64,000 nt of DNA from positions 52,030,540 through 52,094,539 of the forward strand of contig CM039464.1 in NCBI GenBank assembly GCA_022414725.1, given 5' to 3'. The position numbers and the translations under genes were made by a program. The notes below the pieces were generated by a model that was not told the origin of the DNA, did not search any database, and worked only from the letters and a program-made list of their open reading frames with translations. This stretch comes from Microglena sp. YARC. Its lineage: Eukaryota > Chlorophyta > Chlorophyceae > Chlamydomonadales > Chlamydomonadaceae. Below are positions 13,701 to 27,791 of this stretch, in pieces. The stretch's first letter is position 1. Each line of letters opens with the position of its first letter.

Positions 13701-16700
13701 ATTATAGAACTTGAACTTGAACTTTGTTACATTGCTCCAGTCTTTAAGGCAAGGAGGCTGCTCGCTGTCTTCGGCAGTTTCATAATCAGTTCAAATCAGT
13801 ATGCTGTATGAACTAATGGCGTGAAATGGAGATGGCAGAAGGCACCTCAAAAGGCCAGTCGACCCATAACCAACCCACAGCCTGCTTCCTGCGACACAAC
13901 CAACCCACTGGACCCTCCCCATGTGTCTTAAGATGCAACAGTCCCTACGACGGTGCGTCTGTCATGCAGGACCCTGCATGAACTATGGAATGCTTCAATT
14001 ATTATTAAAACAACCGAGAAAGCGACTAAAAACGGTCCATAGGGAATTCAGGGAATTCGTTTTGGGAGCCTCTCTTTTTCGCTTTAGCCTCCTCTGGACC
14101 CCCCAGGGGTCCCGGGGCTGAAGCCCCAAGTTCCCCCCGTGTCTCTCTCCGCCGTCTGTCCGTCTCTCCATCTACCCATCTATCCATCTATCCGTCTGTC
14201 CGACAGATGTTCAGGCGTTTGAACGATTCCGACCACCTCCGCACCCACAATTTTTGCTCATAGATGGAGTGCCCATGACTAGAGTTATCAGCATCGCAGC
14301 GGTCAAAATCCTTCGCAAAAGTTGTTCAATGTTTGTAGCTCTATTCGGCTACGAGTAGCTACTTTCTCCACTACTTCCGAAACTCCCTGCCGGTGACTGC
14401 TAAAGCGATTTTCCGTGTCGCTTGCGACTTGCTCTTAGAACTTGTAATTTGTCGTTTCCCTCCTGCCCTGTGGACTCAATCTAGGGACCTGGAGCATGTC
14501 CAACACAACAGCTGACTAACAAGCTCTCATTGTAGACACACGGAAACCATGTTCCACATCCATCAGAAACAGCCCAAGAAAGAAGGCATCCGCCTCAACT
14601 GCATTCACACACCAGCTACAATAAATGAAATGTACATGGCGGCGCTCGCACAGTTCTACAAGTTCTACAAGTAAATGCATACCATTGGATGCCAAGCCTA
14701 GACGTAAAACATAACATGACAATATACGTTAAACCTGCCAAACGATCAAGTAGTTGGCAATTGCAATTAGCAAATGTATCTTTGTAATATTTTTCAACAT
14801 TCAACAACAAATGTAACAATCATAGACAACTGAACTACAAACCCATTAGACATCGTGACCATACCCCACCCCCGAGGGCGTGTGCCCTGGCGGGTCCCCT
14901 GGGCCGACCTCCAGGGGACCCGCCAGGGCACCCTACTATTTGGGGAGGTGAGACCTCTGAGCCGTCGATTTTCAGCACCCACGTGGTTGAAACACGCGGT
15001 GGGTGATGGGCGGGCTAGTGGGGTGGGTGGTGGTCAGGTGGGGGTGGTAGTGGGTTGTGTGTGTGTGTGTGGGGGGGGGGGGGACAGCACCCGATTGCGA
15101 TATTTATGCACGCGCTTGCTTGATCCAGGCATGCAATTTCAGATTGATGCTTGGGATGCATCTCGGCATGAGATGAACTGTGCATGTAAGGTGGGGTCAA
15201 GGCGCGAGGAATCCGACTGATAGGTTGATCCCAAGGCAAGCGCCTGAAAGAGCTGATACCCACGGAAACCAGGGTTATCAGCATACAATACAGACTAGAG
15301 AGATTGAAGACGCACAATCATGGTTTCTCCAATAAATAATTAGTACGCCTTATTACGAGGCGTGAGGCTGAGGGGGCCAGCCCGTTTGCTTGCACTAGGG
15401 CCAACCACCATTGTTCCTCCAATCACGTATAATCTTTTGAGTTTAGGGCTAGCAAAGGGAGAACAAAAATGTTTGCTTGGTTTTTTTACCAAGTTGCTTG
15501 GTTACTTTGGACTTGTATTTGACTGACTGCGCCCTTGTCGTTTTTGTCTATTTCATACTCCTTACTGGGTTTTTTTGTTCAACAACATTTCGCGGCATGG
15601 CGATGCTTGGGTACGGCAAAACTAGTCAGAAATGCTCCCCCATTCCCCCCGCCCCCCCGCTATCCGCGCTTTGCAGCTCGTGGGGTTTGGGGGGGCAGCG
15701 TGTCGCACTGGGGGTGCACCAAGTCGCTCAATAGCGACGCGTATAAAACAGAGCTCCTTCTGTTGTCCGAAGAATTGTAAATTATAGAACTTGAACTTGA
15801 ACTTTGTTACATTGCTCCAGTCTTTAAGGCAAGGAGGCTGCTCGCTGTCTTCGGCAGTTTCATAATCAGTTCAAATCAGTATGCTGTATGAACTAATGGC
15901 GTGAAATGGAGATGGCAGAAGGCACCTCAAAAGGCCAGTCGACCCATAACCAACCCACAGCCTGCTTCCTGCGACACAACCAACCCACTGGACCCTCCCC
16001 ATGTGTCTTAAGATGCAACAGTCCCTACGACGGTGCGTCTGTCATGCAGGACCCTGCATGAACTATGGAATGCTTCAATTATTATTAAAACAACCGAGAA
16101 AGCGACTAAAAACGGTCCATAGGGAATTCAGGGAATTCGTTTTGGGAGCCTCTCTTTTTCGCTTTAGCCTCCTCTGGACCCCCCAGGGGTCCCGGGGCTG
16201 AAGCCCCAAGTTCCCCCCGTGTCTCTCTCCGCCGTCTGTCCGTCTCTCCATCTACCCATCTATCCATCTATCCGTCTGTCCGACAGATGTTCAGGCGTTT
16301 GAACGATTCCGACCACCTCCGCACCCACAATTTTTGCTCATAGATGGAGTGCCCATGACTAGAGTTATCAGCATCGCAGCGGTCAAAATCCTTCGCAAAA
16401 GTTGTTCAATGTTTGTAGCTCTATTCGGCTACGAGTAGCTACTTTCTCCACTACTTCCGAAACTCCCTGCCGGTGACTGCTAAAGCGATTTTCCGTGTCG
16501 CTTGCGACTTGCTCTTAGAACTTGTAATTTGTCGTTTCCCTCCTGCCCTGTGGACTCAATCTAGGGACCTGGAGCATGTCCAACACAACAGCTGACTAAC
16601 AAGCTCTCATTGTAGACACACGGAAACCATGTTCCACATCCATCAGAAACAGCCCAAGAAAGAAGGCATCCGCCTCAACTGCATTCACACACCAGCTACA

Positions 16701-19700
16701 ATAAATGAAATGTACATGGCGGCGCTCGCACAGTTCTACAAGTTCTACAAGTAAATGCATACCATTGGATGCCAAGCCTAGACGTAAAACATAACATGAC
16801 AATATACGTTAAACCTGCCAAACGATCAAGTAGTTGGCAATTGCAATTAGCAAATGTATCTTTGTAATATTTTTCAACATTCAACAACAAATGTAACAAT
16901 CATAGACAACTGAACTACAAACCCATTAGACATCGTGACCATACCCCACCCCCGAGGGCGTGTGCCCTGGCGGGTCCCCTGGGCCGACCTCCAGGGGACC
17001 CGCCAGGGCACCCTACTATTTGGGGAGGTGAGACCTCTGAGCCGTCGATTTTCAGCACCCACGTGGTTGAAACACGCGGTGGGTGATGGGCGGGCTAGTG
17101 GGGTGGGTGGTGGTCAGGTGGGGGTGGTAGTGGGTTGTGTGTGTGTGTGTGTGGGGGGGGGGGGGACAGCACCCGATTGCGATATTTATGCACGCGCTTG
17201 CTTGATCCAGGCATGCAATTTCAGATTGATGCTTGGGATGCATCTCGGCATGAGATGAACTGTGCATGTAAGGTGGGGTCAAGGCGCGAGGAATCCGACT
17301 GATAGGTTGATCCCAAGGCAAGCGCCTGAAAGAGCTGATACCCACGGAAACCAGGGTTATCAGCATACAATACAGACTAGAGAGATTGAAGACGCACAAT
17401 CATGGTTTCTCCAATAAATAATTAGTACGCCTTATTACGAGGCGTGAGGCTGAGGGGGCCAGCCCGTTTGCTTGCACTAGGGCCAACCACCATTGTTCCT
17501 CCAATCACGTATAATCTTTTGAGTTTAGGGCTAGCAAAGGGAGAACAAAAATGTTTGCTTGGTTTTTTTACCAAGTTGCTTGGTTACTTTGGACTTGTAT
17601 TTGACTGACTGCGCCCTTGTCGTTTTTGTCTATTTCATACTCCTTACTGGGTTTTTTTGTTCAACAACATTTCGCGGCATGGCGATGCTTGGGTACGGCA
17701 AAACTAGTCAGAAATGCTCCCCCATTCCCCCCGCCCCCCGCTATCCGCGCTTTGCAGCTCGTGGGGTTTGGGGGGGCAGCGTGTCGCACTGGGGGTGCAC
17801 CAAGTCGCTCAATAGCGACGCGTATAAAACAGAGCTCCTTCTGTTGTCCGAAGAATTGTAAATTATAGAACTTGAACTTGAACTTTGTTACATTGCTCCA
17901 GTCTTTAAGGCAAGGAGGCTGCTCGCTGTCTTCGGCAGTTTCATAATCAGTTCAAATCAGTATGCTGTATGAACTAATGGCGTGAAATGGAGATGGCAGA
18001 AGGCACCTCAAAAGGCCAGTCGACCCATAACCAACCCACAGCCTGCTTCCTGCGACACAACCAACCCACTGGACCCTCCCCATGTGTCTTAAGATGCAAC
18101 AGTCCCTACGACGGTGCGTCTGTCATGCAGGACCCTGCATGAACTATGGAATGCTTCAATTATTATTAAAACAACCGAGAAAGCGACTAAAAACGGTCCA
18201 TAGGGAATTCAGGGAATTCGTTTTGGGAGCCTCTCTTTTTCGCTTTAGCCTCCTCTGGACCCCCCAGGGGTCCCGGGGCTGAAGCCCCAAGTTCCCCCCG
18301 TGTCTCTCTCCGCCGTCTGTCCGTCTCTCCATCTACCCATCTATCCATCTATCCGTCTGTCCGACAGATGTTCAGGCGTTTGAACGATTCCGACCACCTC
18401 CGCACCCACAATTTTTGCTCATAGATGGAGTGCCCATGACTAGAGTTATCAGCATCGCAGCGGTCAAAATCCTTCGCAAAAGTTGTTCAATGTTTGTAGC
18501 TCTATTCGGCTACGAGTAGCTACTTTCTCCACTACTTCCGAAACTCCCTGCCGGTGACTGCTAAAGCGATTTTCCGTGTCGCTTGCGACTTGCTCTTAGA
18601 ACTTGTAATTTGTCGTTTCCCTCCTGCCCTGTGGACTCAATCTAGGGACCTGGAGCATGTCCAACACAACAGCTGACTAACAAGCTCTCATTGTAGACAC
18701 ACGGAAACCATGTTCCACATCCATCAGAAACAGCCCAAGAAAGAAGGCATCCGCCTCAACTGCATTCACACACCAGCTACAATAAATGAAATGTACATGG
18801 CGGCGCTCGCACAGTTCTACAAGTTCTACAAGTAAATGCATACCATTGGATGCCAAGCCTAGACGTAAAACATAACATGACAATATACGTTAAACCTGCC
18901 AAACGATCAAGTAGTTGGCAATTGCAATTAGCAAATGTATCTTTGTAATATTTTTCAACATTCAACAACAAATGTAACAATCATAGACAACTGAACTACA
19001 AACCCATTAGACATCGTGACCATACCCCACCCCCGAGGGCGTGTGCCCTGGCGGGTCCCCTGGGCCGACCTCCAGGGGACCCGCCAGGGCACCCTACTAT
19101 TTGGGGAGGTGAGACCTCTGAGCCGTCGATTTTCAGCACCCACGTGGTTGAAACACGCGGTGGGTGATGGGCGGGCTAGTGGGGTGGGTGGTGGTCAGGT
19201 GGGGGTGGTAGTGGGTTGTGTGTGTGTGTGGGGGGGGGGGGACAGCACCCGATTGCGATATTTATGCACGCGCTTGCTTGATCCAGGCATGCAATTTCAG
19301 ATTGATGCTTGGGATGCATCTCGGCATGAGATGAACTGTGCATGTAAGGTGGGGTCAAGGCGCGAGGAATCCGACTGATAGGTTGATCCCAAGGCAAGCG
19401 CCTGAAAGAGCTGATACCCACGGAAACCAGGGTTATCAGCATACAATACAGACTAGAGAGATTGAAGACGCACAATCATGGTTTCTCCAATAAATAATTA
19501 GTACGCCTTATTACGAGGCGTGAGGCTGAGGGGGCCAGCCCGTTTGCTTGCACTAGGGCCAACCACCATTGTTCCTCCAATCACGTATAATCTTTTGAGT
19601 TTAGGGCTAGCAAAGGGAGAACAAAAATGTTTGCTTGGTTTTTTTACCAAGTTGCTTGGTTACTTTGGACTTGTATTTGACTGACTGCGCCCTTGTCGTT

Positions 19701-22700
19701 TTTGTCTATTTCATACTCCTTACTGGGTTTTTTTGTTCAACAACATTTCGCGGCATGGCGATGCTTGGGTACGGCAAAACTAGTCAGAAATGCTCCCCCA
19801 TTCCCCCGCCCCCCCCCCCGCTATCCGCGCTTTGCAGCTCGTGGGGTTTGGGGGGGCAGCGTGTCGCACTGGGGGTGCACCAAGTCGCTCAATAGCGACG
19901 CGTATAAAACAGAGCTCCTTCTGTTGTCCGAAGAATTGTAAATTATAGAACTTGAACTTGAACTTTGTTACATTGCTCCAGTCTTTAAGGCAAGGAGGCT
20001 GCTCGCTGTCTTCGGCAGTTTCATAATCAGTTCAAATCAGTATGCTGTATGAACTAATGGCGTGAAATGGAGATGGCAGAAGGCACCTCAAAAGGCCAGT
20101 CGACCCATAACCAACCCACAGCCTGCTTCCTGCGACACAACCAACCCACTGGACCCTCCCCATGTGTCTTAAGATGCAACAGTCCCTACGACGGTGCGTC
20201 TGTCATGCAGGACCCTGCATGAACTATGGAATGCTTCAATTATTATTAAAACAACCGAGAAAGCGACTAAAAACGGTCCATAGGGAATTCAGGGAATTCG
20301 TTTTGGGAGCCTCTCTTTTTCGCTTTAGCCTCCTCTGGACCCCCCAGGGGTCCCGGGGCTGAAGCCCCAAGTTCCCCCCGTGTCTCTCTCCGCCGTCTGT
20401 CCGTCTCTCCATCTACCCATCTATCCATCTATCCGTCTGTCCGACAGATGTTCAGGCGTTTGAACGATTCCGACCACCTCCGCACCCACAATTTTTGCTC
20501 ATAGATGGAGTGCCCATGACTAGAGTTATCAGCATCGCAGCGGTCAAAATCCTTCGCAAAAGTTGTTCAATGTTTGTAGCTCTATTCGGCTACGAGTAGC
20601 TACTTTCTCCACTACTTCCGAAACTCCCTGCCGGTGACTGCTAAAGCGATTTTCCGTGTCGCTTGCGACTTGCTCTTAGAACTTGTAATTTGTCGTTTCC
20701 CTCCTGCCCTGTGGACTCAATCTAGGGACCTGGAGCATGTCCAACACAACAGCTGACTAACAAGCTCTCATTGTAGACACACGGAAACCATGTTCCACAT
20801 CCATCAGAAACAGCCCAAGAAAGAAGGCATCCGCCTCAACTGCATTCACACACCAGCTACAATAAATGAAATGTACATGGCGGCGCTCGCACAGTTCTAC
20901 AAGTTCTACAAGTAAATGCATACCATTGGATGCCAAGCCTAGACGTAAAACATAACATGACAATATACGTTAAACCTGCCAAACGATCAAGTAGTTGGCA
21001 ATTGCAATTAGCAAATGTATCTTTGTAATATTTTTCAACATTCAACAACAAATGTAACAATCATAGACAACTGAACTACAAACCCATTAGACATCGTGAC
21101 CATACCCCACCCCCGAGGGCGTTGCCCTGGCGGGTCCCCTGGGCCGACCTCCAGGGGACCCGCCAGGGCACCCTACTATTTGGGGAGGTGAGACCTCTGA
21201 GCCGTCGATTTTCAGCACCCACGTGGTTGAAACACGCGGTGGGTGATGGGCGGGCTAGTGGGGTGGGTGGTGGTCAGGTGGGGGTGGTAGTGGGTTGTGT
21301 GTGTGTGTGTGTGGGGGGGGGGGACAGCACCCGATTGCGATATTTATGCACGCGCTTGCTTGATCCAGGCATGCAATTTCAGATTGATGCTTGGGATGCA
21401 TCTCGGCATGAGATGAACTGTGCATGTAAGGTGGGGTCAAGGCGCGAGGAATCCGACTGATAGGTTGATCCCAAGGCAAGCGCCTGAAAGAGCTGATACC
21501 CACGGAAACCAGGGTTATCAGCATACAATACAGACTAGAGAGATTGAAGACGCACAATCATGGTTTCTCCAATAAATAATTAGTACGCCTTATTACGAGG
21601 CGTGAGGCTGAGGGGGCAGCCCGTTTGCTTGCACTAGGGCCAACCACCATTGTTCCTCCAATCACGTATAATCTTTTGAGTTTAGGGCTAGCAAAGGGAG
21701 AACAAAAATGTTTGCTTGGTTTTTTTACCAAGTTGCTTGGTTACTTTGGACTTGTATTTGACTGACTGCGCCCTTGTCGTTTTTGTCTATTTCATACTCC
21801 TTACTGGGTTTTTTTGTTCAACAACATTTCGCGGCATGGCGATGCTTGGGTACGGCAAAACTAGTCAGAAATGCTCCCCCATTCCCCCCGCCCCCCCGCT
21901 ATCCGCGCTTTGCAGCTCGTGTGGTTTGGGGGGCAGCGTGTCGCACTGGGGGTGCACCAAGTCGCTCAATAGCGACGCGTATAAAACAGAGCTCCTTCTG
22001 TTGTCCGAAGAATTGTAAATTATAGAACTTGAACTTGAACTTTGTTACATTGCTCCAGTCTTTAAGGCAAGGAGGCTGCTCGCTGTCTTCGGCAGTTTCA
22101 TAATCAGTTCAAATCAGTATGCTGTATGAACTAATGGCGTGAAATGGAGATGGCAGAAGGCACCTCAAAAGGCCAGTCGACCCATAACCAACCCACAGCC
22201 TGCTTCCTGCGACACAACCAACCCACTGGACCCTCCCCATGTGTCTTAAGATGCAACAGTCCCTACGACGGTGCGTCTGTCATGCAGGACCCTGCATGAA
22301 CTATGGAATGCTTCAATTATTATTAAAACAACCGAGAAAGCGACTAAAAACGGTCCATAGGGAATTCAGGGAATTCGTTTTGGGAGCCTCTCTTTTTCGC
22401 TTTAGCCTCCTCTGGACCCCCCAGGGGTCCCGGGGCTGAAGCCCCAAGTTCCCCCCGTGTCTCTCTCCGCCGTCTGTCCGTCTCTCCATCTACCCATCTA
22501 TCCATCTATCCGTCTGTCCGACAGATGTTCAGGCGTTTGAACGATTCCGACCACCTCCGCACCCACAATTTTTGCTCATAGATGGAGTGCCCATGACTAG
22601 AGTTATCAGCATCGCAGCGGTCAAAATCCTTCGCAAAAGTTGTTCAATGTTTGTAGCTCTATTCGGCTACGAGTAGCTACTTTCTCCACTACTTCCGAAA

Positions 22701-23374
22701 CTCCCTGCCGGTGACTGCTAAAGCGATTTTCCGTGTCGCTTGCGACTTGCTCTTAGAACTTGTAATTTGTCGTTTCCCTCCTGCCCTGTGGACTCAATCT
22801 AGGGACCTGGAGCATGTCCAACACAACAGCTGACTAACAAGCTCTCATTGTAGACACACGGAAACCATGTTCCACATCCATCAGAAACAGCCCAAGAAAG
22901 AAGGCATCCGCCTCAACTGCATTCACACACCAGCTACAATAAATGAAATGTACATGGCGGCGCTCGCACAGTTCTACAAGTTCTACAAGTAAATGCATAC
23001 CATTGGATGCCAAGCCTAGACGTAAAACATAACATGACAATATACGTTAAACCTGCCAAACGATCAAGTAGTTGGCAATTGCAATTAGCAAATGTATCTT
23101 TGTAATATTTTTCAACATTCAACAACAAATGTAACAATCATAGACAACTGAACTACAAACCCATTAGACATCGTGACCATACCCCACCCCCGAGGGCGTG
23201 TGCCCTGGCGGGTCCCCTGGGCCGACCTCCAGGGGACCCGCCAGGGCACCCTACTATTTGGGGAGGTGAGACCTCTGAGCCGTCGATTTTCAGCACCCAC
23301 GTGGTTGAAACACGCGGTGGGTGATGGGCGGGCTAGTGGGGTGGGTGGTGGTCAGGTGGGGGTGGTAGTGGGTT

Positions 23375-23405
<31 letters not shown>

Positions 23406-23520
23406 GACAGCACCCGATTGCGATATTTATGCACGCGCTTGCTTGATCCAGGCATGCAATTTCAGATTGATGCTTGGGATGCATCTCGGCATGAGATGAA
23501 CTGTGCATGTAAGGTGGGGT

Positions 23521-23819
23521 TATCAGCTTGGATAACACTCCGGAGAGTGGACTTTGTGTGTGCAGCACGCCAATCTATAAATGCGGAGACGAGAATAAGT
23601 TATAAGCACAGGAGACCCATTAAGGGGCACCTGTGGAGGAAAGGGGGGCGGTAGCCTGGAACCTGATCAGGGTACAGGCTAGACAGCGCGTGTCAGAAGA
23701 ACCGATGACGCAGTCAACAGGAAGCTGACATAGTACTGTCAGGACCGATAGTTCTAAGGGAGTACACAAGGAGTCACCAAGACATAAAACAAGCGAGATC
23801 ACCGCTATTCATGCTGATA
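23521..23819 (-). repeat. LTR (left copy)
   Basis: This 299-bp repeat differs from the right copy at three positions (about 1%), suggesting recent insertion. It carries tctataaatgcgg, a TATA-like site. Termini are TATCAGC/GCTGATA rather than the usual TG/CA. Confidence 0.9.
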
Positions 23820-26800
23820 CTCCACCTATGACGCAGGTGACATACAATACTAGTACTCCACCTATGGCACTGGGGACATAGAACCATAAACTGGTAGCAA
23901 ACAAAAATTATTAAGGAACGGCGGAAAAACAGGAAACCAGAAGAAAGCCTTGTCTAAAATAAAAGGATGAGAAAGGATGAACCAAAAACCACTGTAGTAC
24001 TCCGAAAATGTAGCAGCAAAAAACTTGGGTCATACCGAGCTGAGCTGAGACCAAAATGGAAATGTAACCATCCATGGTACATGCGCAAAAATACTATTCA
24101 TCCAGAATAGTAGGCACCAAACCAGAAAATCACAGGGAGGCCAAACAGAAATCAATCCTAATACTAAAGGAAGGGGAACAACGGTGACTGAAAGAACCGA
24201 GAACTTAACCTAAAGAGAAGACTGAAAAAATCGTATATCAAAGTTGGGGAACAACGGTATAGAAAACCCGATCCGGGAATAGGAACCTAACGCCAATCAA
24301 TGATAACCAAAGAGACGGATTGAAATATCGTGTGAGCGCAGCACACGAGAGAATCAAAGCCTAAAGGACGCAGACAAGAGGACACTAAAGACTATGGAAG
24401 AAAAAAAAAGTCGATGGAAAAATCCACTACCTTAAAAACTATTCTTAGCATAGAATTCATGACTAGGTTGGGATGAAAAAACCATGATGAACTGGTTTCT
24501 TACTCAAAGATGGAAGTAAGAAGATTTATGAAAGTTAATTATCATAAATCCCCAGTTACGGCACTAACTAAAACATTCTAGGAGGTGGGTATCGCACCGC
24601 AAAGAACTCATGCACTCAAGACACACCAAGCGCCTAACCACAAGCAAACCAAACCTGCAGTAACTGAAAAAATCCAAAGGATGCGAAGTTAAAATTTTCA
24701 AGAAACTTGTAACCAACAAAGGAAACACAGTTCAATGAACAATAGAAGGGTAGATGTACAACCATAGTACATAAAACCTATTGTCCACCTGAAAAATAGG
24801 AAACGCATAAAAAGGACTTCAAAGAATTTACTGCAAAGGAAGGAATGAAAGGGCGCTTGAAATACACTGGGAAGAACAAGAAAGAGGTGAGCGGCGGTAC
24901 ATCTGCAAGTACAACTGCAAGATTACCCAGCCCACCAATTCACAGTAAAATCCGAAGGGAAACAACTACTACACTCCACAAAAAGTTCCAATCACATGAG
25001 GGGCTGGTGATCTAAAAACAGTGTGGAGTAAAAAGAAATAGCTAATCTATGATGAGCTCCACCGAACGAACCATCTGCCTATGGAACTAAGAGTCAGAAA
25101 CCATCAAGACGCTATAACGGTGGTCTGAATTATGTACCACCTTCCACCAAAACCAAGAAAGACAGCTGAAAGGAAGCTGCCTAAACAAAGCGTCGTAACG
25201 CTCCACCAATCTAGACTACCCTATAAGTCAGTCTAGGAGGTGCTGAGGAATAGGCACTCACACATAGGGCCATGTTAACCTACGTATGAGAACCAGCAGC
25301 ACCTAAAACAATGAATCCTGGGTTGACTGTAACACCCCAGCCATACGCAGTATCAAGCTAGACCAGTGTTCAAGATCATCACTTACCCATTCGGCAACGG
25401 CTACATCATCACATGGGCTTGACCCGAGTAATCCACCAGGGACGACAGGAGGCGTCGGAATTATCGACACCCGCGAGCCATCCGAGGTGGTCGGAGGTTG
25501 GCGACTATTAGTCAATGGACCTGATCCAGGTACCACTATGATCGAAGGCTGTCTAAATCCTAAAGCTTCACCGCTAAAACGTGGCACAGAGGAGGGCCTG
25601 GCGACCCCCTGAGATTCGGCTAAGATTATAGTTGGATATCCAACTCCCACCCGCCCTAAAACTTCACACACAATACAGCAAGATCAGGCCCTGGTCTAGA
25701 ATGCAACAATGATACAACCCAGCCAGGCCAGCCAACAACAATTGGGGTTGTTAAAGGGCGTAGGGAATTACCGGTAACACATAACATATCGCCGTTTGAT
25801 GACAGGAGGGATGCAAGCGGGCACGGGGACCCATACTAATGGGAGAACCCAGAAAGACAGTTTAGAACTGAACTAGAGATAGAGAGTACATCACTACTCA
25901 CTACTAACTGGCGCAACATTGGAAACCCAAATATAATAACCCTTACTCACCAGGGAATACCCAACCAGTCTACCAAATAATGCCTTTCTAACTAGCTTGT
26001 TGCGTGACTGCCCAATACTAAGATTACATAGCAAGGGCAACCAAACAAACGCAACAACGACACATCAGGTGCAACCCCAAAGAAAAGCTCCGAAGGAGTC
26101 TTGTCTCCCTAGATGAACACGCGATTGCAAAGATAACACACTAGCACCATGCTGAGCAGTGTCATCATCAACAACTCATGCATGCCCCAACTAATCGAGA
26201 TCAACCATGCCTCTATACCACTTAACTAAAAATTCCTAAGCCCTATCAGAACTCAAACACTTGAACCCAAACTTACGTAGCTAAGGCATACACCTAAGGG
26301 GGGAACCAGGGGCACGGGAAGACAAAGTAGTAACATCTGTCGAACCACGGAACGCACCCAGGGGTCACAAGGAGCCTAAGAGAGAAAAATATCCACCAAG
26401 ATATCATGCCAAAGATCCTCCACGGCCGCTGGACTAGGGCCAGGACGGCGTCCACTGCGGCCTGTAGCATGGGCGAAGTCCGGCGCTGCGAGACCTGGGA
26501 TCACAGAAGGTGGGGAAGCGTTAGGTCGAAGTCGAGATTAGAGGTATGGGAAAAAGGAGACGAGAATGACAGTGCAGCAAGTCGCACCTGGTGCAGAAAA
26601 TCGCACCAATGGCAGAAAATCGCAAATCGCAAGGGCAGAATTCGAACATTTATCGCTAGGATGCGAAGAGCAGAGCCGAGGCATGTAAAGGTCCTAATAT
26701 CCCGCCGTCGATGATCAGTCAATCTCAAGTCCCCCCCTCTATCGCTCGACTCACCCGGTTGGGGGTAGAGGGAGCAGCACCCGTAGTGGTGCTGACCATA

Positions 26801-27492
26801 CCCCCCTGCCTCCTACCACCTCCAGAATCTCCAGGTCCAGACGCGTAGGTCGTTCTCCTCTGGCGAACCCTACGGCAGTGCCGGCGATCCGCCAGTTTGA
26901 TCGAAAAATTTCTCCAGAAGGTAGCACAGAGCCACTAGAGCGCAAGCTCATGCCAGGAGCCGACCGTCGGCTGGGCAGAGCAAAGGGGGCAAAGACGACG
27001 TAGACATCAGCAGGGAGCTTGGTCGGCTTGGCAACCTCCGGTATGCAGGCAGAGCCTCAAACACCGGAGAAAGGTTAGCGACGTCAAGGACGCGAGCAGA
27101 CGAAGACGGGGTATCTCCACCGATGTCCAGGCTAGTCGCCGACTTGAGTCTGCACGTCACAGTCATCTACGACAGACGGGAGGAGGCGACAGACGGCAGG
27201 GGAGGAAAAAGAAGAGAAGATGGAGGAATGACCGGGGGGGGTTACTTCTACGATGGCGGAAGGACTCTCATGACCGCTAGCAGAGGCAGCTGGTGCACAA
27301 ACGTCTAGCCAATCATCAAGAGGAGCCGTTCCTCCGTTGGAAGGATTGGTCGCAGCCATCGCTGAGAATGATACTGCGCATCCCGCGCGTCCAGGAAAGA
27401 CCATCCATGTCATGGAGTTTCTCAAAATGGCGGGAGGTCCTCGCGGAAGTTGCATCGCAAAGCAGTGGCAGTAAATAAAGGGCCGTATAACC

Positions 27493-27791
27493 TATCAGCT
27501 TGGATAACACTCCGGAGAGTGGACTTTGTGTGTGCAGCACGCCAATCTATAAATGCGGAGACGAGAATAAGTTACAAGCACAGGAGACCCATTAAGGGGC
27601 ACCAGTGGAGGAAAGGGGGGCGGTAGCCTGGAACCTGATCAGGGTACAGGCTAGACAGCGCGTGTCAGAAGAACCGATGACGCAGTCAACAGGAAGCTGA
27701 CATAGTACTGTCAGGACCGATAGTTCTAAGGGAGTACACAAGGAGTCACCAAGACATAAAACAAGCGAGAGCACCGCTATTCATGCTGATA
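27493..27791 (-). repeat. LTR (right copy)
   Basis: Partner of the left LTR, same termini. It is followed by ggggt and then the interrupted 2.08-kb unit resumes without loss of sequence. Confidence 0.9.

Larger units (their letters stand above)
23521..27791 (-). mobile_element. Non-autonomous LTR retrotransposon, 4.27 kb
   Basis: Two 299-bp direct repeats (23521-23819 and 27493-27791) with three differences bound the element. Each begins TATCAGC and ends GCTGATA, and the insertion is flanked by the 5-bp duplication ggggt (23516-23520 and 27792-27796) inside an otherwise intact 2.08-kb unit. Orientation is inferred as minus: next to the right LTR the minus strand reads ggttatacggccc, similar to the anticodon-arm complement of initiator tRNA-Met used as primer site by Ty1/copia-type elements, and a purine-rich aggtggag abuts the other LTR. 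I found no reverse transcriptase, integrase or protease in any frame. Minus-strand frames at 27132-27455 and 25303-25671 could be gag-like or linker remnants, with no firm match. Confidence 0.85.

Noticed and set aside
23820..27492. Reverse transcriptase or integrase inside the LTR element
   Set aside because: I looked for conserved motifs in minus and plus frames and found none; the left half is T-rich and stop-rich on the minus strand.
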